Shown here piece by piece: positions 25,553-35,288 of a DNA stretch of 61,715 nucleotides. Made by a program: the position numbers and the translations under genes. Within the stretch, counting starts at the first letter, position 1, and every line of letters starts with the position of its first letter. A model generated the notes under the pieces. That model was not told the DNA's origin. It saw only the letters and a list, made by a program, of their open reading frames with translations, and did no database searches. Source of the stretch: Clostridia bacterium (GTDB lineage Bacteria; Bacillota; Clostridia; TANB77; CAG-508). The stretch is taken from the NCBI GenBank assembly GCA_017479865.1, contig JAFVBS010000020.1:1-61715 (forward strand), in the 5' to 3' direction.

Positions 25553-27493
25553 ATGAAAAATAAATATCAAAATGATGCTATCATCGGAGGCAAAAATATC
25601 ACAGCAAGTTATAGTAAAACAGGGGAACTCTTAAGAGCAATGTATCCTTCTCCTGATTTTTACCAATTCATTGATGAGTTTCATACAGGAGTCAAAATTA
25701 ATGATTCTGGCATGATTTATCTTCATGAAGATGTGAACAATAGTTACCGCCAATATTATACTGAAGATACCAATGTACTCAATACAGAAATTATCAACTC
25801 TTACTTTCAATTAAAAATCACGCAAACTGATTTTGTATCCATGAAAAAAAGTGTGATGATAAAAAAATACATATTTGAAAATCAAAATACCATCGATTTA
25901 TCTGTGAACTTTTTGGTACATTCTCACTTGCTTTCTGATACCAACAATATGGTGGGAGCAGAAATAAAAAATGGGGCTCTAGTACAGTATTGCCACGACT
26001 ACCGATTCAGCATTTTTTCAAAACTACCACTTTTGAGTTACCAATTAAATGATAGCAAAGAAAATATTGCCAGTGGAGTGGTACAAGACAAAGATTTTAT
26101 TGGTATGTCACCAGATGCTAGCGTTAGTTATGATATTGGAACCTTGAGGCCAGGAGAGAAAAGGGAATTTGTTCTTTATTTATATTTTGAAAATCAAGAG
26201 GAAAAAGTAGCAGAAGAAGAGCAAAAAAAGCAAATTGAAGAATTAAGAAAACTAGATGTCAACAAAGAACTGTCAGCAACTGAAAAATACTGGAAAAAAT
26301 ACGTCAAAGAGCATCTGACGATAGCATTAAAATCAGAAACTACAGAATTCCATAAAAAATGGAACATAATTTATAAAAGAAGTATTTTGTTATTTCCGCT
26401 TTTGACCAATGAGGTGACAGGAGGCATTTCAGCCACCGTCGAAATTGATGAAAATATGACACAATGCGGAAAATATGCATACTGCTGGCCAAGAGATGCA
26501 GTATTTATTACAAGAGCATTGGACAAGCTGGGAATGAAAAAAGAAGTTGACAAATTCTATAAAATATTTTGCAAGCAAACACAGAGCCAAAATGGTATGT
26601 GGAGCCAACGCTTTTACACAGATGGAAGGCTAGCACCTTGCTGGGGCTATCAAATTGATGAAACAGCAAGTGTAATTTATGGGGTTTATGAGCATTATTT
26701 GGTTACAAAAGAAAGCAAGTTTTTAAAAGATACTTTCAAAATGTGCGAAAATGCAGTCAAATTCTTATGTCGCTATATGGATAATGTGTTAGGAACCAAA
26801 GACGAATCAGATGTGGTAAAAAAAGAAATTGAACAAACCTATCACACTGAAGAAAGAGATAAATTGCCAGTAAGCTATGATCTATGGGAAATGCATGAGG
26901 GGGTTCATTTATATTCTCTTGCAGCCATCAGCAGTGCCTTTGAAGCAATGCTTCAAATCCATAGTGCGTTAAAACCAGAATATGAAAAAAATAACCGCTT
27001 AAAAGTAGAAGCAATGAACAAATTAGAAGCCAGAATGAAAAAATACCAGGAAGAAATTAAAAAATTCATTTCTACCAATTTATATGACGAAACCACGAAG
27101 ACATTTTTAAGAAATTTAAATGATAAACAAACTGATATTAGTCAATTAGGATTGGTTGTACCATTTGCAATTTTCACACCAAAAGAGAAAAAGGTGCTCA
27201 ATACCATTGAAAAAATTAACTTAACATTAAGAACGTATACTGGTGGCTATATTCGCTTTGAAGAAGACCATTACAAAGGAGGCAATAGCCCTTGGCCAAT
27301 AGCAACCCTTTGGATGGCAATGTACTATCAAAAAGCAGGCGAACGTAGAAAGGCAAAAGAATGTATTGACTTTGTGGTCAATAGTGCTAACGAACACGGC
27401 CTTTTAGGAGAGCAGGTAGATAATGAAACAATGAGGCCAAACTGGGCCATTGGCCTCGGCTGGTCCCATGCCATGTTTATTTTAGCAAACTAG
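25553..27493 (+). CDS. Glycoside hydrolase family 15 (glucoamylase/trehalase-like)
   Basis: 646 residues. I choose the ATG at 25553 because CGAGG lies 9 bases upstream; the frame is open further back into the nuclease gene. An N-terminal beta-sandwich-like half (about 1-265) precedes the (alpha/alpha)6 barrel. CWPRDA, GRLAPCWGYQIDETA, YDLWEMHEG and GLLGEQVD match GH15 positions, the last Glu probably being catalytic. There is no signal peptide, so it likely hydrolyses or trims internal alpha- or related glucans. It is codirectional with the RNA nuclease. It might process glucans made by the synthase at 2-10 kb, which is only a guess. Confidence 0.85.
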   Translation: MKNKYQNDAIIGGKNITASYSKTGELLRAMYPSPDFYQFIDEFHTGVKINDSGMIYLHEDVNNSYRQYYTEDTNVLNTEIINSYFQLKITQTDFVSMKKSVMIKKYIFENQNTIDLSVNFLVHSHLLSDTNNMVGAEIKNGALVQYCHDYRFSIFSKLPLLSYQLNDSKENIASGVVQDKDFIGMSPDASVSYDIGTLRPGEKREFVLYLYFENQEEKVAEEEQKKQIEELRKLDVNKELSATEKYWKKYVKEHLTIALKSETTEFHKKWNIIYKRSILLFPLLTNEVTGGISATVEIDENMTQCGKYAYCWPRDAVFITRALDKLGMKKEVDKFYKIFCKQTQSQNGMWSQRFYTDGRLAPCWGYQIDETASVIYGVYEHYLVTKESKFLKDTFKMCENAVKFLCRYMDNVLGTKDESDVVKKEIEQTYHTEERDKLPVSYDLWEMHEGVHLYSLAAISSAFEAMLQIHSALKPEYEKNNRLKVEAMNKLEARMKKYQEEIKKFISTNLYDETTKTFLRNLNDKQTDISQLGLVVPFAIFTPKEKKVLNTIEKINLTLRTYTGGYIRFEEDHYKGGNSPWPIATLWMAMYYQKAGERRKAKECIDFVVNSANEHGLLGEQVDNETMRPNWAIGLGWSHAMFILAN

Positions 27494-27500
27494 GGCAAAC

Positions 27501-28540
27501 TAGGGACGTTTGTTATTGGGACATTTTGCTCCATTAGGGACACATGTTAAATAATATAACAAAAATTTTATAGTAGGAAAAGAAAATTTTAAAAGTTATT
27601 TTTATAGATAAAAATGAAAAATGTATAGCATATTTGAACAAAATATGCTATATTTATTTGTATGAAATAGGGGAATGAAATAAGTATTACGCGGGAGTAC
27701 TAACCTAAAAGGAAAGGAAGGAAAAAGTGCCTCGTTATAGTAGAAAAAAATCTGCAACTAATATTTACCATGTAATTCTACGTGGTATCAACCATCAAGA
27801 AATTTTTTATGACACACAAGACTATCAAAAATTTTTAAAGGAAATTAACCATACAAAAGAAGAATATCAGTATGAATTATATGCATTTGTACTTATGAAC
27901 AATCATGTACATCTTTTAATTTATGATAAAAAACAATGTCTATCTAATATTATTCATAATTTAGCAATTCGATATAGTTTATATTTTAACAAAAAGTATA
28001 AAAGATGTGGACATCTATTTCAAAATAGATTTTTGAGTAAAGAGGTAGAAAGTGAGTCATATTTACTAAACTTGCAAAGATACATTCATCAAAATCCTGT
28101 CAAGGAGAAAATAGGCAAGATAGAAACCTATCAATGGAGCAGTTATCAAGACTACATAGGCAGGACAAAAAATGCGGATACTGAATTTATTTTAGCATTA
28201 TTTCATAAAGAAAAGAAACAAGCCATTAAGCTGTTTAAGAAGTTTAATGATATTTTTATCAAATCTAATGATATTGAATACGAAATTAGAAAATTTTACA
28301 CAGATGAAGAAGCAATTCAAATTATTCAACAAGTTTTAAAAGAAGAAAATTTAATGGATATACAAAACTATAACAAAACAATACAAAAGCAAGTTGTAAA
28401 AAAAATATTAACAATCCAAGGAATTAGAATATCACAAATAGAGAGGATAATAGGCATCAACCGAAAAATGATACAAAGGGTTGCAAAAGAAAACTAGTGT
28501 CCCTAAAGTGGACAAAATGTCCCAACGACAAACGTCCCCA
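27501..28540 (+). mobile_element. RAYT unit: REP-type transposase gene between inverted ends
   Basis: The left end (27501-27543) and right end (28497-28540) are inverted repeats that match over most of 43 bases with a few differences, both containing GGGACGTTTGT, TTGGGACATTTTG and TTAGGGACAC. The transposase stop codon overlaps the right end. The TTAGGGACAC/GTGTCCCTAA box recurs in the REP palindromes at 33.9 and 36.5 kb. Confidence 0.8.
27727..28497 (+). CDS. REP-associated tyrosine transposase (RAYT, Y1/IS200-like)
   Basis: 256 residues from a GTG start with AAGGAAGG upstream. MPRYSRKKSATNIYHVILRG opens the Y1 transposase domain. NNHVHLLI is the HUH motif, and YIHQNPVK follows as in RAYTs; the catalytic Tyr should lie near the YIHQNPV segment. 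Y1 enzymes cut single-stranded hairpin DNA. Unlike insertion sequences they often persist as single chromosomal genes that act on dispersed REP palindromes. This copy is complete and flanked by inverted ends that share a box with nearby REP palindromes. The extra C-terminal domain (about 170-256) resembles a DnaA-like helix-turn-helix region. Confidence 0.9.
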   Translation: MPRYSRKKSATNIYHVILRGINHQEIFYDTQDYQKFLKEINHTKEEYQYELYAFVLMNNHVHLLIYDKKQCLSNIIHNLAIRYSLYFNKKYKRCGHLFQNRFLSKEVESESYLLNLQRYIHQNPVKEKIGKIETYQWSSYQDYIGRTKNADTEFILALFHKEKKQAIKLFKKFNDIFIKSNDIEYEIRKFYTDEEAIQIIQQVLKEENLMDIQNYNKTIQKQVVKKILTIQGIRISQIERIIGINRKMIQRVAKEN

Positions 28541-28568
28541 ATGCCCAATGGGACAAAAAGGAGGAAAT

Positions 28569-29933
28569 ATGGCAAAGGCAAAAACTGTATTTGTATGTAG
28601 TAGCTGCGGATATGAGTCACCAAAATGGCTGGGAAAATGTCCAAGCTGTAATGAATGGAATACTTTTTACGAAGAAAAAATATCGGGTGTGGCAAGCACT
28701 GGAAAGGGCACCGAGAAAAAAGTAGTAACGCCCAAAGCACTTAACTCAGTAGAAGGAAAAGATGCTGCCAGAACCTCTACAGGGATTGGTGAATTAGATA
28801 GAGTGCTAGGAGGAGGCTTGGTCAAAGGTTCCCTTGTACTTGTAGGAGGGGAGCCGGGAATTGGAAAGTCCACCCTCATTTTGCAATTGTGTGACAAAAT
28901 GCAAGGAGAAGGAAAAGTGCTCTATGTTTCTGGAGAGGAGTCTGCCGAACAAATTAAGCTAAGAGCTGACCGTTTGAATATTCACAATGACAATATTATG
29001 TTTTTAGGAGAAACCGACATTGAACTGATTGAAAATGCCATTTTAGAGATGAATCCCAAATTGGTCATTATTGATTCTATTCAAACCATGTACTCTGAGG
29101 ATATTTCTTCAGCAGCAGGAACTGTTAGCCAAGTAAGAGAAATTACCGCCAGAATTATGCGCGTTTGTAAAAGCAATGAAATTACCACCATTATTATTGG
29201 ACATGTTACCAAAGAGGGAAACATTGCGGGTCCTAGGGTGCTAGAACATATGGTAGATACTGTGCTTTATTTAGAGGGAGAACGCTACTTTTCTTATCGA
29301 ATTCTAAGAGGAGTAAAAAATCGTTTTGGTTCTACTAATGAGGTAGGCATGTTTGAAATGCAAAGCGAAGGAATGGTTGAAATTACCAATCCATCTTCTG
29401 TGTTAATTTCAGAAAGAGATGATAATCCAGCAGGTTCTGTGATTGTGGCAAGTATGGAGGGAACAAGACCCCTATTGGTCGAGCTTCAAGCTCTAACTAC
29501 TCCAAGTATTTTTGGAATGCCAAGAAGAACCGCCAATGGCATTGACTATAACCGTCTAACACTATTAGTAGCAGTGCTAGAAAAGAAGGCGGGACTGCCT
29601 TTCGGAACTCAAGACATCTACTTAAATGTCGTTAGTGGTATTCGCATCAATGAGCCAGCTGTTGATTTGGGTGTTGTGTTAGCATGTGCCTCAAGCTTAA
29701 AAAATGTTAGCATTGATAAAGGTGTTGTTGCCATTGGCGAAGTGGGCTTAACAGGAGAGGTAAGAGCAGTCAATTTGATTGACAAGAGAATTAAGGAAGC
29801 GGAAAAATTAGGATTCAAAACGTGCATTATTCCAGAAAATAACAAAAAACTATTGAAAGAAAGCTATCATTTAGATATAATAGGGGTGAAAAATGTGGGA
29901 GAGGCAATGAAGGTAGCAGGACTGAAATCATAA
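28569..29933 (+). CDS. radA: DNA repair protein RadA (Sms)
   Basis: 454 residues. The start at 28569 is chosen for AAAGGAGG just upstream; the upstream frame belongs to the right end of the RAYT unit. A C4 zinc finger (Cys10, Cys13, Cys24, Cys27), Walker A GGEPGIGKST with Lys100, the RadA-specific KNRFG, and a C-terminal Lon-like domain (about 340-454) are all present. RadA is a helicase-like factor for recombination intermediates. It lies 15 bases before disA, the usual radA-disA pair. Confidence 0.96.
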   Translation: MAKAKTVFVCSSCGYESPKWLGKCPSCNEWNTFYEEKISGVASTGKGTEKKVVTPKALNSVEGKDAARTSTGIGELDRVLGGGLVKGSLVLVGGEPGIGKSTLILQLCDKMQGEGKVLYVSGEESAEQIKLRADRLNIHNDNIMFLGETDIELIENAILEMNPKLVIIDSIQTMYSEDISSAAGTVSQVREITARIMRVCKSNEITTIIIGHVTKEGNIAGPRVLEHMVDTVLYLEGERYFSYRILRGVKNRFGSTNEVGMFEMQSEGMVEITNPSSVLISERDDNPAGSVIVASMEGTRPLLVELQALTTPSIFGMPRRTANGIDYNRLTLLVAVLEKKAGLPFGTQDIYLNVVSGIRINEPAVDLGVVLACASSLKNVSIDKGVVAIGEVGLTGEVRAVNLIDKRIKEAEKLGFKTCIIPENNKKLLKESYHLDIIGVKNVGEAMKVAGLKS

Positions 29934-29948
29934 AAAAGGAGGAAGAGT

Positions 29949-31028
29949 ATGTCAAGCAAGGGTGAAGACTTAACAATTACGGAAATTTTAAAAATGATTG
30001 CACCAGGTACTCCCATTCGTAATGGGCTAGAAAATATTCTAAAGGCTAAAACGGGTGCACTCATTGTCATTGGAGATACCAAAGAAGTACTGGATTTAGT
30101 AGATGGTGGCTTTCGACTTGACATTGATTATACTTCTTCAAGATTGTATGAATTAGCGAAAATGGACGGAGCCATTGTGCTTAGCAATGACTTTAAAAAA
30201 ATTCTATATGCCAACACACAACTAATTCCTTCTTCTAGTATTTCAACAACCGAAACAGGAACAAGACACAGAACAGCAGAACGTACAGCAAAACAAACAG
30301 GAAATTTAGTCATTAGCATTTCACAAAGAAGAAGTGTCATTACCATTTTTAAAGGTGACATTCGTTATGTTTTGGAGGATACTTCAAAAGTGATTTCAAA
30401 GGCGAATCAGGCATTACAAACAGTTGAAAAATATAAAAAAGTTTTTGATGATAAACTTAGTGTGTTAAATGAATATGAATTTAATGATATTGTTACTTTA
30501 GAAAATGTCATTATTGCCATTCAACGTGCCGAAATGGTAATGAAAGTGGTAGAAGAAGTACAAAAATCGATTTATGAATTAGGTGCAGAAGGAAGACTTC
30601 TTGAAATGCAATTAGAAGAATTAATTGGAGATTTAGAAAAAGAAGAATTGCTCATTATTAAAGACTATATTGCACCAGGAAAAAAGCGCACGCCAGAAAA
30701 GGTATTAGAGGAAATTAGAAAGTTAGAGCATGATGATTTGATGATTTTCAAAAAAATTGCCAACTTTTTAGGCTATGAAGATTTTGATAATTATGATGAG
30801 GTAGGGGTATACACAAGAGGATACAGGGTACTAAGTAAAATACCAAGAATGCCAAGCAATATTGTTGAAAACTTAGTCAGATCTTTTAAATCCTTCCAAC
30901 ATATTTTAGCGGCTGATTTACAACAATTAGATGATGTTGACGGAATTGGAGAGGTAAGAGCAAGAACGATTAGGCAGGCCCTCAAGAGAATGCAAGAACA
31001 ATTTGTATTTGACAATTTAATGCTATAA
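29949..31028 (+). CDS. disA: DNA integrity scanning diadenylate cyclase DisA
   Basis: 359 residues, the usual length. The N-terminal DAC domain has DGA at 73-75 and RHR at 106-108, the ATP-binding residues for c-di-AMP synthesis. A middle helical spine and a C-terminal helix-hairpin-helix DNA-binding domain (DDVDGIGEVRARTIRQAL) follow. DisA makes c-di-AMP while scanning DNA and stops at branched structures, delaying sporulation in Bacillus. The start is supported by AAAGGAGG. Confidence 0.97.
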   Translation: MSSKGEDLTITEILKMIAPGTPIRNGLENILKAKTGALIVIGDTKEVLDLVDGGFRLDIDYTSSRLYELAKMDGAIVLSNDFKKILYANTQLIPSSSISTTETGTRHRTAERTAKQTGNLVISISQRRSVITIFKGDIRYVLEDTSKVISKANQALQTVEKYKKVFDDKLSVLNEYEFNDIVTLENVIIAIQRAEMVMKVVEEVQKSIYELGAEGRLLEMQLEELIGDLEKEELLIIKDYIAPGKKRTPEKVLEEIRKLEHDDLMIFKKIANFLGYEDFDNYDEVGVYTRGYRVLSKIPRMPSNIVENLVRSFKSFQHILAADLQQLDDVDGIGEVRARTIRQALKRMQEQFVFDNLML

Positions 31029-31108
31029 TTATATAATAAATAGGCGAGAACAAATTTGAAAAATGACTGATTTTTCAAAAAATTGGTACCTAAGAAAGGA
31101 TATTAAAA

Positions 31109-31921
31109 ATGAAAGTATTCACAAGAATTTTATTGATATTAGGAATTATTTTAGCGATTGCAGGAATTGGCTATGTAGGATATGGCTTTTATTTAAAAGC
31201 TACCACAAATATATCAAATCCCGTAGCCACCATGGAAGTAGAGGACTATGGAACAATCAAAATCGAATTATATCCAGATAAAGCACCAAATACGGTAGCA
31301 AACTTTATTCGTTTGGCTAACCGTGGCTTTTATAATGGATTAACTTTTCATAGAACCATTCCAGGCTTTATGATACAAGGAGGAGACAAAACAGGAAGTG
31401 GTTCTGGCTCTCCAAGTTTAAGTGATATCCAGGACAATGTTTCTGCAGATAAAGAATACAATATTCCAGGTGAATTTATTGCCAATGGATATGCTAAAAA
31501 CAATTTAAAACACACAGCGGGTATCATTTCTATGGCAAGAACAGACTATAGCCAATATAATTCAGCATTAACTACCTATGGCTATAACTCAGCAGGTTCG
31601 CAGTTTTTTATTATGACAAATGACAACACACAGCTAGATGGATTGTATGCTGCTTTTGGAAAAGTGCTTGAAGGAATGGATGTTGTAGAAAAAATTGCAA
31701 GTACAGAAGTCACTTATAGAAATTCTGAATTAAAAGAAGGAGAGACTGCTCCAAAAGATGAAGATGGAAATACCATTGCTTCCGACAGGCCAAAAAAACT
31801 ACCAGTTATCAAAAGCATTTCTGTAGAAACATATGGCGTAGATTATGGAATGCCAGAAACATTAGATGTATTTGATTATTATACTTGGTTAATGCAACAA
31901 TATGGAATGAGTGCTCAATAA
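31109..31921 (+). CDS. Membrane-anchored peptidyl-prolyl isomerase (cyclophilin)
   Basis: 270 residues with AAAGGA upstream. One N-terminal helix (about 5-28) is an uncleaved anchor or signal. The cyclophilin core follows: LYPDKAPNTVANFIRLANRGFYNGLTFHR, then PGFMIQGGD and GSQFFIMTND. It should help fold exported proteins outside the membrane. A loop around residues 105-150 is longer than in cytoplasmic cyclophilins. It lacks an obvious lipobox. It is separated from disA by 80 bases and ends in a strong terminator. Confidence 0.93.
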   Translation: MKVFTRILLILGIILAIAGIGYVGYGFYLKATTNISNPVATMEVEDYGTIKIELYPDKAPNTVANFIRLANRGFYNGLTFHRTIPGFMIQGGDKTGSGSGSPSLSDIQDNVSADKEYNIPGEFIANGYAKNNLKHTAGIISMARTDYSQYNSALTTYGYNSAGSQFFIMTNDNTQLDGLYAAFGKVLEGMDVVEKIASTEVTYRNSELKEGETAPKDEDGNTIASDRPKKLPVIKSISVETYGVDYGMPETLDVFDYYTWLMQQYGMSAQ

Positions 31922-31953
31922 GAACATCAAATAGAAACATTTAAAATACAGAT

Positions 31954-31997
31954 ATAAGCACAATAGTGATGAGTCGATTACTATTGTGCTTATTTTT
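31954..31997 (+). terminator. Terminator of the cyclophilin gene
   Basis: ATAAGCACAATAGT (31954-31967) pairs with ACTATTGTGCTTAT (31980-31993), followed by T. Confidence 0.9.
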
Positions 31998-32050
31998 ACG
32001 CGGAGGTAATTCTATATGACAAAAAAGTTAGAATTGTCTCATGGTACTTA

Positions 32051-32079
32051 TTGACTTTAATAGTCGCAGAGGATATAAT
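32051..32079 (+). promoter_or_regulatory. Promoter of the WG-repeat gene
   Basis: TTGACT (32051-32056), 17 bases, TATAAT (32074-32079). Confidence 0.8.
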
Positions 32080-32114
32080 TGTTGCTAGAAGAATAGAAAG
32101 GGGTAGATGGAAAA

Positions 32115-33881
32115 ATGTTGAAAGGAAAAATAAAATGGATTTTAATCGCAATTGTGGCAGTAATTATTATCTGCGTTGTAGCAATACTTCTTATTCGTCA
32201 AAACCAGTTTCATTACCAAATTGAAAAGATAACAAATTTTCAATATCGAGTACTAATTAAAAATGGAAAGTATGGAGTAATTGATAAACAGGCAAATATT
32301 GTGATTGAGCCAATTTATGATGCTATTCAAATTCCAAATCCATCAAAACCAGTTTTTATTTGTATGAATGAATATGATAAAGAACAAAAGAAATATAAAA
32401 CAACTGTATTAAATGAAAAGGCAGAAGCAATTTTAACAGGGTATGAAAATGTACAAGCGATTCCTTTAGATACGGGAATTGATGAAGTTCCTTACGAGAA
32501 AAGTGTTTTGCAATACATACAAAATGGAAAATATGGACTCATTAATTTTCAAGGGAAAAAAATTACAGAACCAATTTATGATAAAATTAGCAGTATTCAT
32601 TATAAAGAGGGTACCTTTTTAGTAAAGCAGGAAGATAAAGTGGGAGCAATTAATATGAAGGGAACCACTATTATCAAACCGGAATATGAAACGATTACTT
32701 CTGACAATTACTATGATGAAACAAACCCAAATAAAACAACAGGATTTATTGTGAGTCAAAAAACAGAAGATGGCTATCGTTATGGCTATATTAATTATTG
32801 TGGTAATATGATTTTAAAACCGGAGTATACAGAACTTGAAAGAGTGACAGAAATTGTAGAAAATAAAGATGTTTACTTTATTGCTTTCCAAAATGGACAG
32901 GCGGGACTATTAAAAAACAACAAAGTTATTTTAAATTATGAATATGAAGATATTCAATATAATTCTTTAAATCATATTTTTGTCATTCAACGTAATGGAA
33001 AACAAGGGGCAGTTACCAAAGAGGGAAATATCATTATTGCTCCTGAATACGATACGATTTTATTTGGTGGCATTTATATTGATGCAAAAGCGGGAAATGA
33101 TATCTACGTATTTGATTTACAGGGAAACCGAATTGAAAACAATGACATTATCAGTATGACGAAAACAAGCAACCCTAATTACTATATTGCCATTGATAAA
33201 AATGATATTTATACGATTGTAGATCAAAATAGAAATGTTTTAATAGACAACAACTATACTTATATTGAATACTTGCCAGGTGATTACTTTATTGTTGCAC
33301 GTGATGGAAAGAATGGCGTGATTAATATTGAGGGAAAATCTGTGATTGATATAAAACATACTAGCATTTTTCCACTAAATGGGAAAAACGTTCTTCAAAC
33401 AGAAATGAATGATACACAAACTGTTACATTATATACAAAGGATATGAAAAAAATAGTAGAAATGGATCATGCTATTGTGAAGACTTATGATGATTATTTC
33501 AAAATTGCTTCTGATAAAGACTTTGCTTATTATGATTACGAGGGAAATAAATTAGAAGCACAGCAAATTTTCGGACAAGCCACGTTATTTGCAAAAAAAA
33601 TTAACGACAAATGGGGCTTTGTAGATAAAGCAGGAAATATAAAAGTGGCAAATGAATATGACATGGTAACAGATTTTAATGAATATGGCTATGCAGGAAT
33701 TCAAAAAGATGAAAAATGGGGAGTAATCGATTCACAAGGCAATATTTTGCAAGAACCAATTTATGAGTTAGATTGGATTCAACCTACTTTTTTAGGAAAA
33801 TATTATCGCATCCAATCTTGGTATGGAGATGCCAGATATAGCGATGATATCAAAGAGCCAGAAGAGGTGACAGAAGATTAA
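32115..33881 (+). CDS. WG/KWG-repeat surface protein
   Basis: 588 residues. One N-terminal membrane helix (about 7-27) precedes a long run of WG-type repeats: copies of the pattern KYGVIDKQANIVIEPIYD, NGKYGLINFQGKKITEPIYD, KWGFVDKAGNIKVANEYD and KWGVIDSQGNILQEPIYE can be seen through the whole protein. Such repeats fold as beta-propeller-like sheets and are common in exported proteins of anaerobes. The role is unknown. It has its own promoter and an AGGGG ribosome site. A BIME palindrome lies just after its stop. Confidence 0.85.
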   Translation: MLKGKIKWILIAIVAVIIICVVAILLIRQNQFHYQIEKITNFQYRVLIKNGKYGVIDKQANIVIEPIYDAIQIPNPSKPVFICMNEYDKEQKKYKTTVLNEKAEAILTGYENVQAIPLDTGIDEVPYEKSVLQYIQNGKYGLINFQGKKITEPIYDKISSIHYKEGTFLVKQEDKVGAINMKGTTIIKPEYETITSDNYYDETNPNKTTGFIVSQKTEDGYRYGYINYCGNMILKPEYTELERVTEIVENKDVYFIAFQNGQAGLLKNNKVILNYEYEDIQYNSLNHIFVIQRNGKQGAVTKEGNIIIAPEYDTILFGGIYIDAKAGNDIYVFDLQGNRIENNDIISMTKTSNPNYYIAIDKNDIYTIVDQNRNVLIDNNYTYIEYLPGDYFIVARDGKNGVINIEGKSVIDIKHTSIFPLNGKNVLQTEMNDTQTVTLYTKDMKKIVEMDHAIVKTYDDYFKIASDKDFAYYDYEGNKLEAQQIFGQATLFAKKINDKWGFVDKAGNIKVANEYDMVTDFNEYGYAGIQKDEKWGVIDSQGNILQEPIYELDWIQPTFLGKYYRIQSWYGDARYSDDIKEPEEVTED

Positions 33882-33907
33882 GTCTATGGAAAGCTCTTGA
33901 GACATTC

Positions 33908-33989
33908 TTCCTTCTTTTAGGGACACCTTCCAAAAGAAGGTTGCTGTTATAATTAACCTTCTTTTGGAAGGTGTCCCTAAAAGAAGGAA
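33908..33989. repeat. BIME-type palindrome (two inverted REP units)
   Basis: A perfect 35-bp inverted repeat (33908-33942 with 33955-33989) around 12 bases. Each arm is itself a hairpin, CCTTCTTTT with AAAAGAAGG, around AGGGACACC. The arms carry the TTAGGGACAC box also found at the ends of the RAYT unit. Confidence 0.9.
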
Positions 33990-34017
33990 ATTTCTAAAAT
34001 AGAGGTGAAATAAAATA

Positions 34018-35280
34018 ATGGAACAAAAATTATATGACCAATTTGGATTAAGTGAAAAAGTAATTGCATTGGCCAATCAAGCAGAACAGCAAGTAAAGGA
34101 ACAGTTTGCAGAAGTAGAAAAACGATGTGAGGTAAATACTTTAAAAGTATTGAACGCTTTTCAAAAAAATCATATTTCGGAGATTCATTTTAGTAGTACA
34201 ACAGGATATGGCTACTCAGATATTGGAAGAGATACTATCGAAAAAGTATTTGCAGAGGTTTTACAAGCAGAAGATAGCCTAGTAAGAAGTCAATTTATTT
34301 CTGGAACACATGCTTTGACCGTTGCACTATTTGCTATGCTACGCCCTAACGATACGCTATTAAGCATTGCCGGTAAACCATATGATACTTTAGACGAAGT
34401 GATAGGTATTGTCCCTAATCAAAGCTCTCTCAAGGCTTATGGGGTTTCTTATGAGCAAATTGATTTGTTAGACAATGATTTTGATTATGAGGCAATTAAG
34501 AAAAGACTATCACAGAAAAATGTGAAATTAGTTGAAATTCAAAGGTCAAGGGGATATGCCCTAAGAAAGAGCATTACTTTAGATAAAATCAAAAAAGTGA
34601 TTGAAACAATTCGACAGGTTAATTCTGAAGTCATTATTATGGTTGACAATTGCTATGGAGAATTTGTAGAGACAACCGAGCCAACGCAAATTGGAGCAGA
34701 TATCATGGTAGGTTCCTTAATTAAAAATTTAGGTGGTGGAATTGCACCAAATGGAGCCTATATTGCTGGAAAGAAAGAATTAGTAGAATTAGCAGCAGAG
34801 AGATTAACTGCTCCGGGGTTAGGAAAGGAAGTAGGACCAACTCTTGGCATCAATAAAAGTATTTTACAGGGACTTTTCTTTGCACCGAGTGTAGTAGCTA
34901 GCAGCTTAAAAACAGCCATCTTTGCAAGTAAACTGCTAGAAAATTTAGGGTATCAAGTACAACCAAGATATGACGAAAAACGTTCTGATATTGTGCAAAC
35001 AATTGAATTTGGAGCGCCAGAAAAATTGATCAAATATTGCCAAGGCATTCAAATGGGTTCTCCTATTGATAGCCAGTCCATTCCAGAACCCTGGGATATG
35101 CCAGGATATACAGACCAAGTGATTATGGCGGCAGGAGCATTTACACAGGGGTCTTCCATTGAACTTTCTTGCGATGGACCAATTAGACCACCCTATATCG
35201 CATTTATGCAGGGAGGACTCACTTATCAATATGGAAAATTGGGCGTGATGAAAGCGGTAGAACAAATTATGAGTAAATAA
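34018..35280 (+). CDS. PLP-dependent methionine gamma-lyase family protein (YnbB, 'aluminium resistance')
   Basis: 420 residues. The fold type I PLP pattern is clear: SGTHALTVALFAMLRPNDTLL, then DNCYGEF for the cofactor ring and SLIKNLGGGIAPNGAYIAG with the Lys that binds PLP. It matches the family annotated as aluminium resistance or YnbB, related to cystathionine and methionine lyases, but the true substrate is unknown. GAGGTG precedes the ATG. The FAD protein follows after 8 bases. Confidence 0.92.
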   Translation: MEQKLYDQFGLSEKVIALANQAEQQVKEQFAEVEKRCEVNTLKVLNAFQKNHISEIHFSSTTGYGYSDIGRDTIEKVFAEVLQAEDSLVRSQFISGTHALTVALFAMLRPNDTLLSIAGKPYDTLDEVIGIVPNQSSLKAYGVSYEQIDLLDNDFDYEAIKKRLSQKNVKLVEIQRSRGYALRKSITLDKIKKVIETIRQVNSEVIIMVDNCYGEFVETTEPTQIGADIMVGSLIKNLGGGIAPNGAYIAGKKELVELAAERLTAPGLGKEVGPTLGINKSILQGLFFAPSVVASSLKTAIFASKLLENLGYQVQPRYDEKRSDIVQTIEFGAPEKLIKYCQGIQMGSPIDSQSIPEPWDMPGYTDQVIMAAGAFTQGSSIELSCDGPIRPPYIAFMQGGLTYQYGKLGVMKAVEQIMSK

Positions 35281-35288
35281 GGTGTCAA

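Noticed and set aside
32016..32054. 12-codon reading frame with GGAGGT before the WG-repeat gene
   Set aside because: It overlaps the promoter of the next gene and is upstream of its transcription start, so it would only be translated from read-through.
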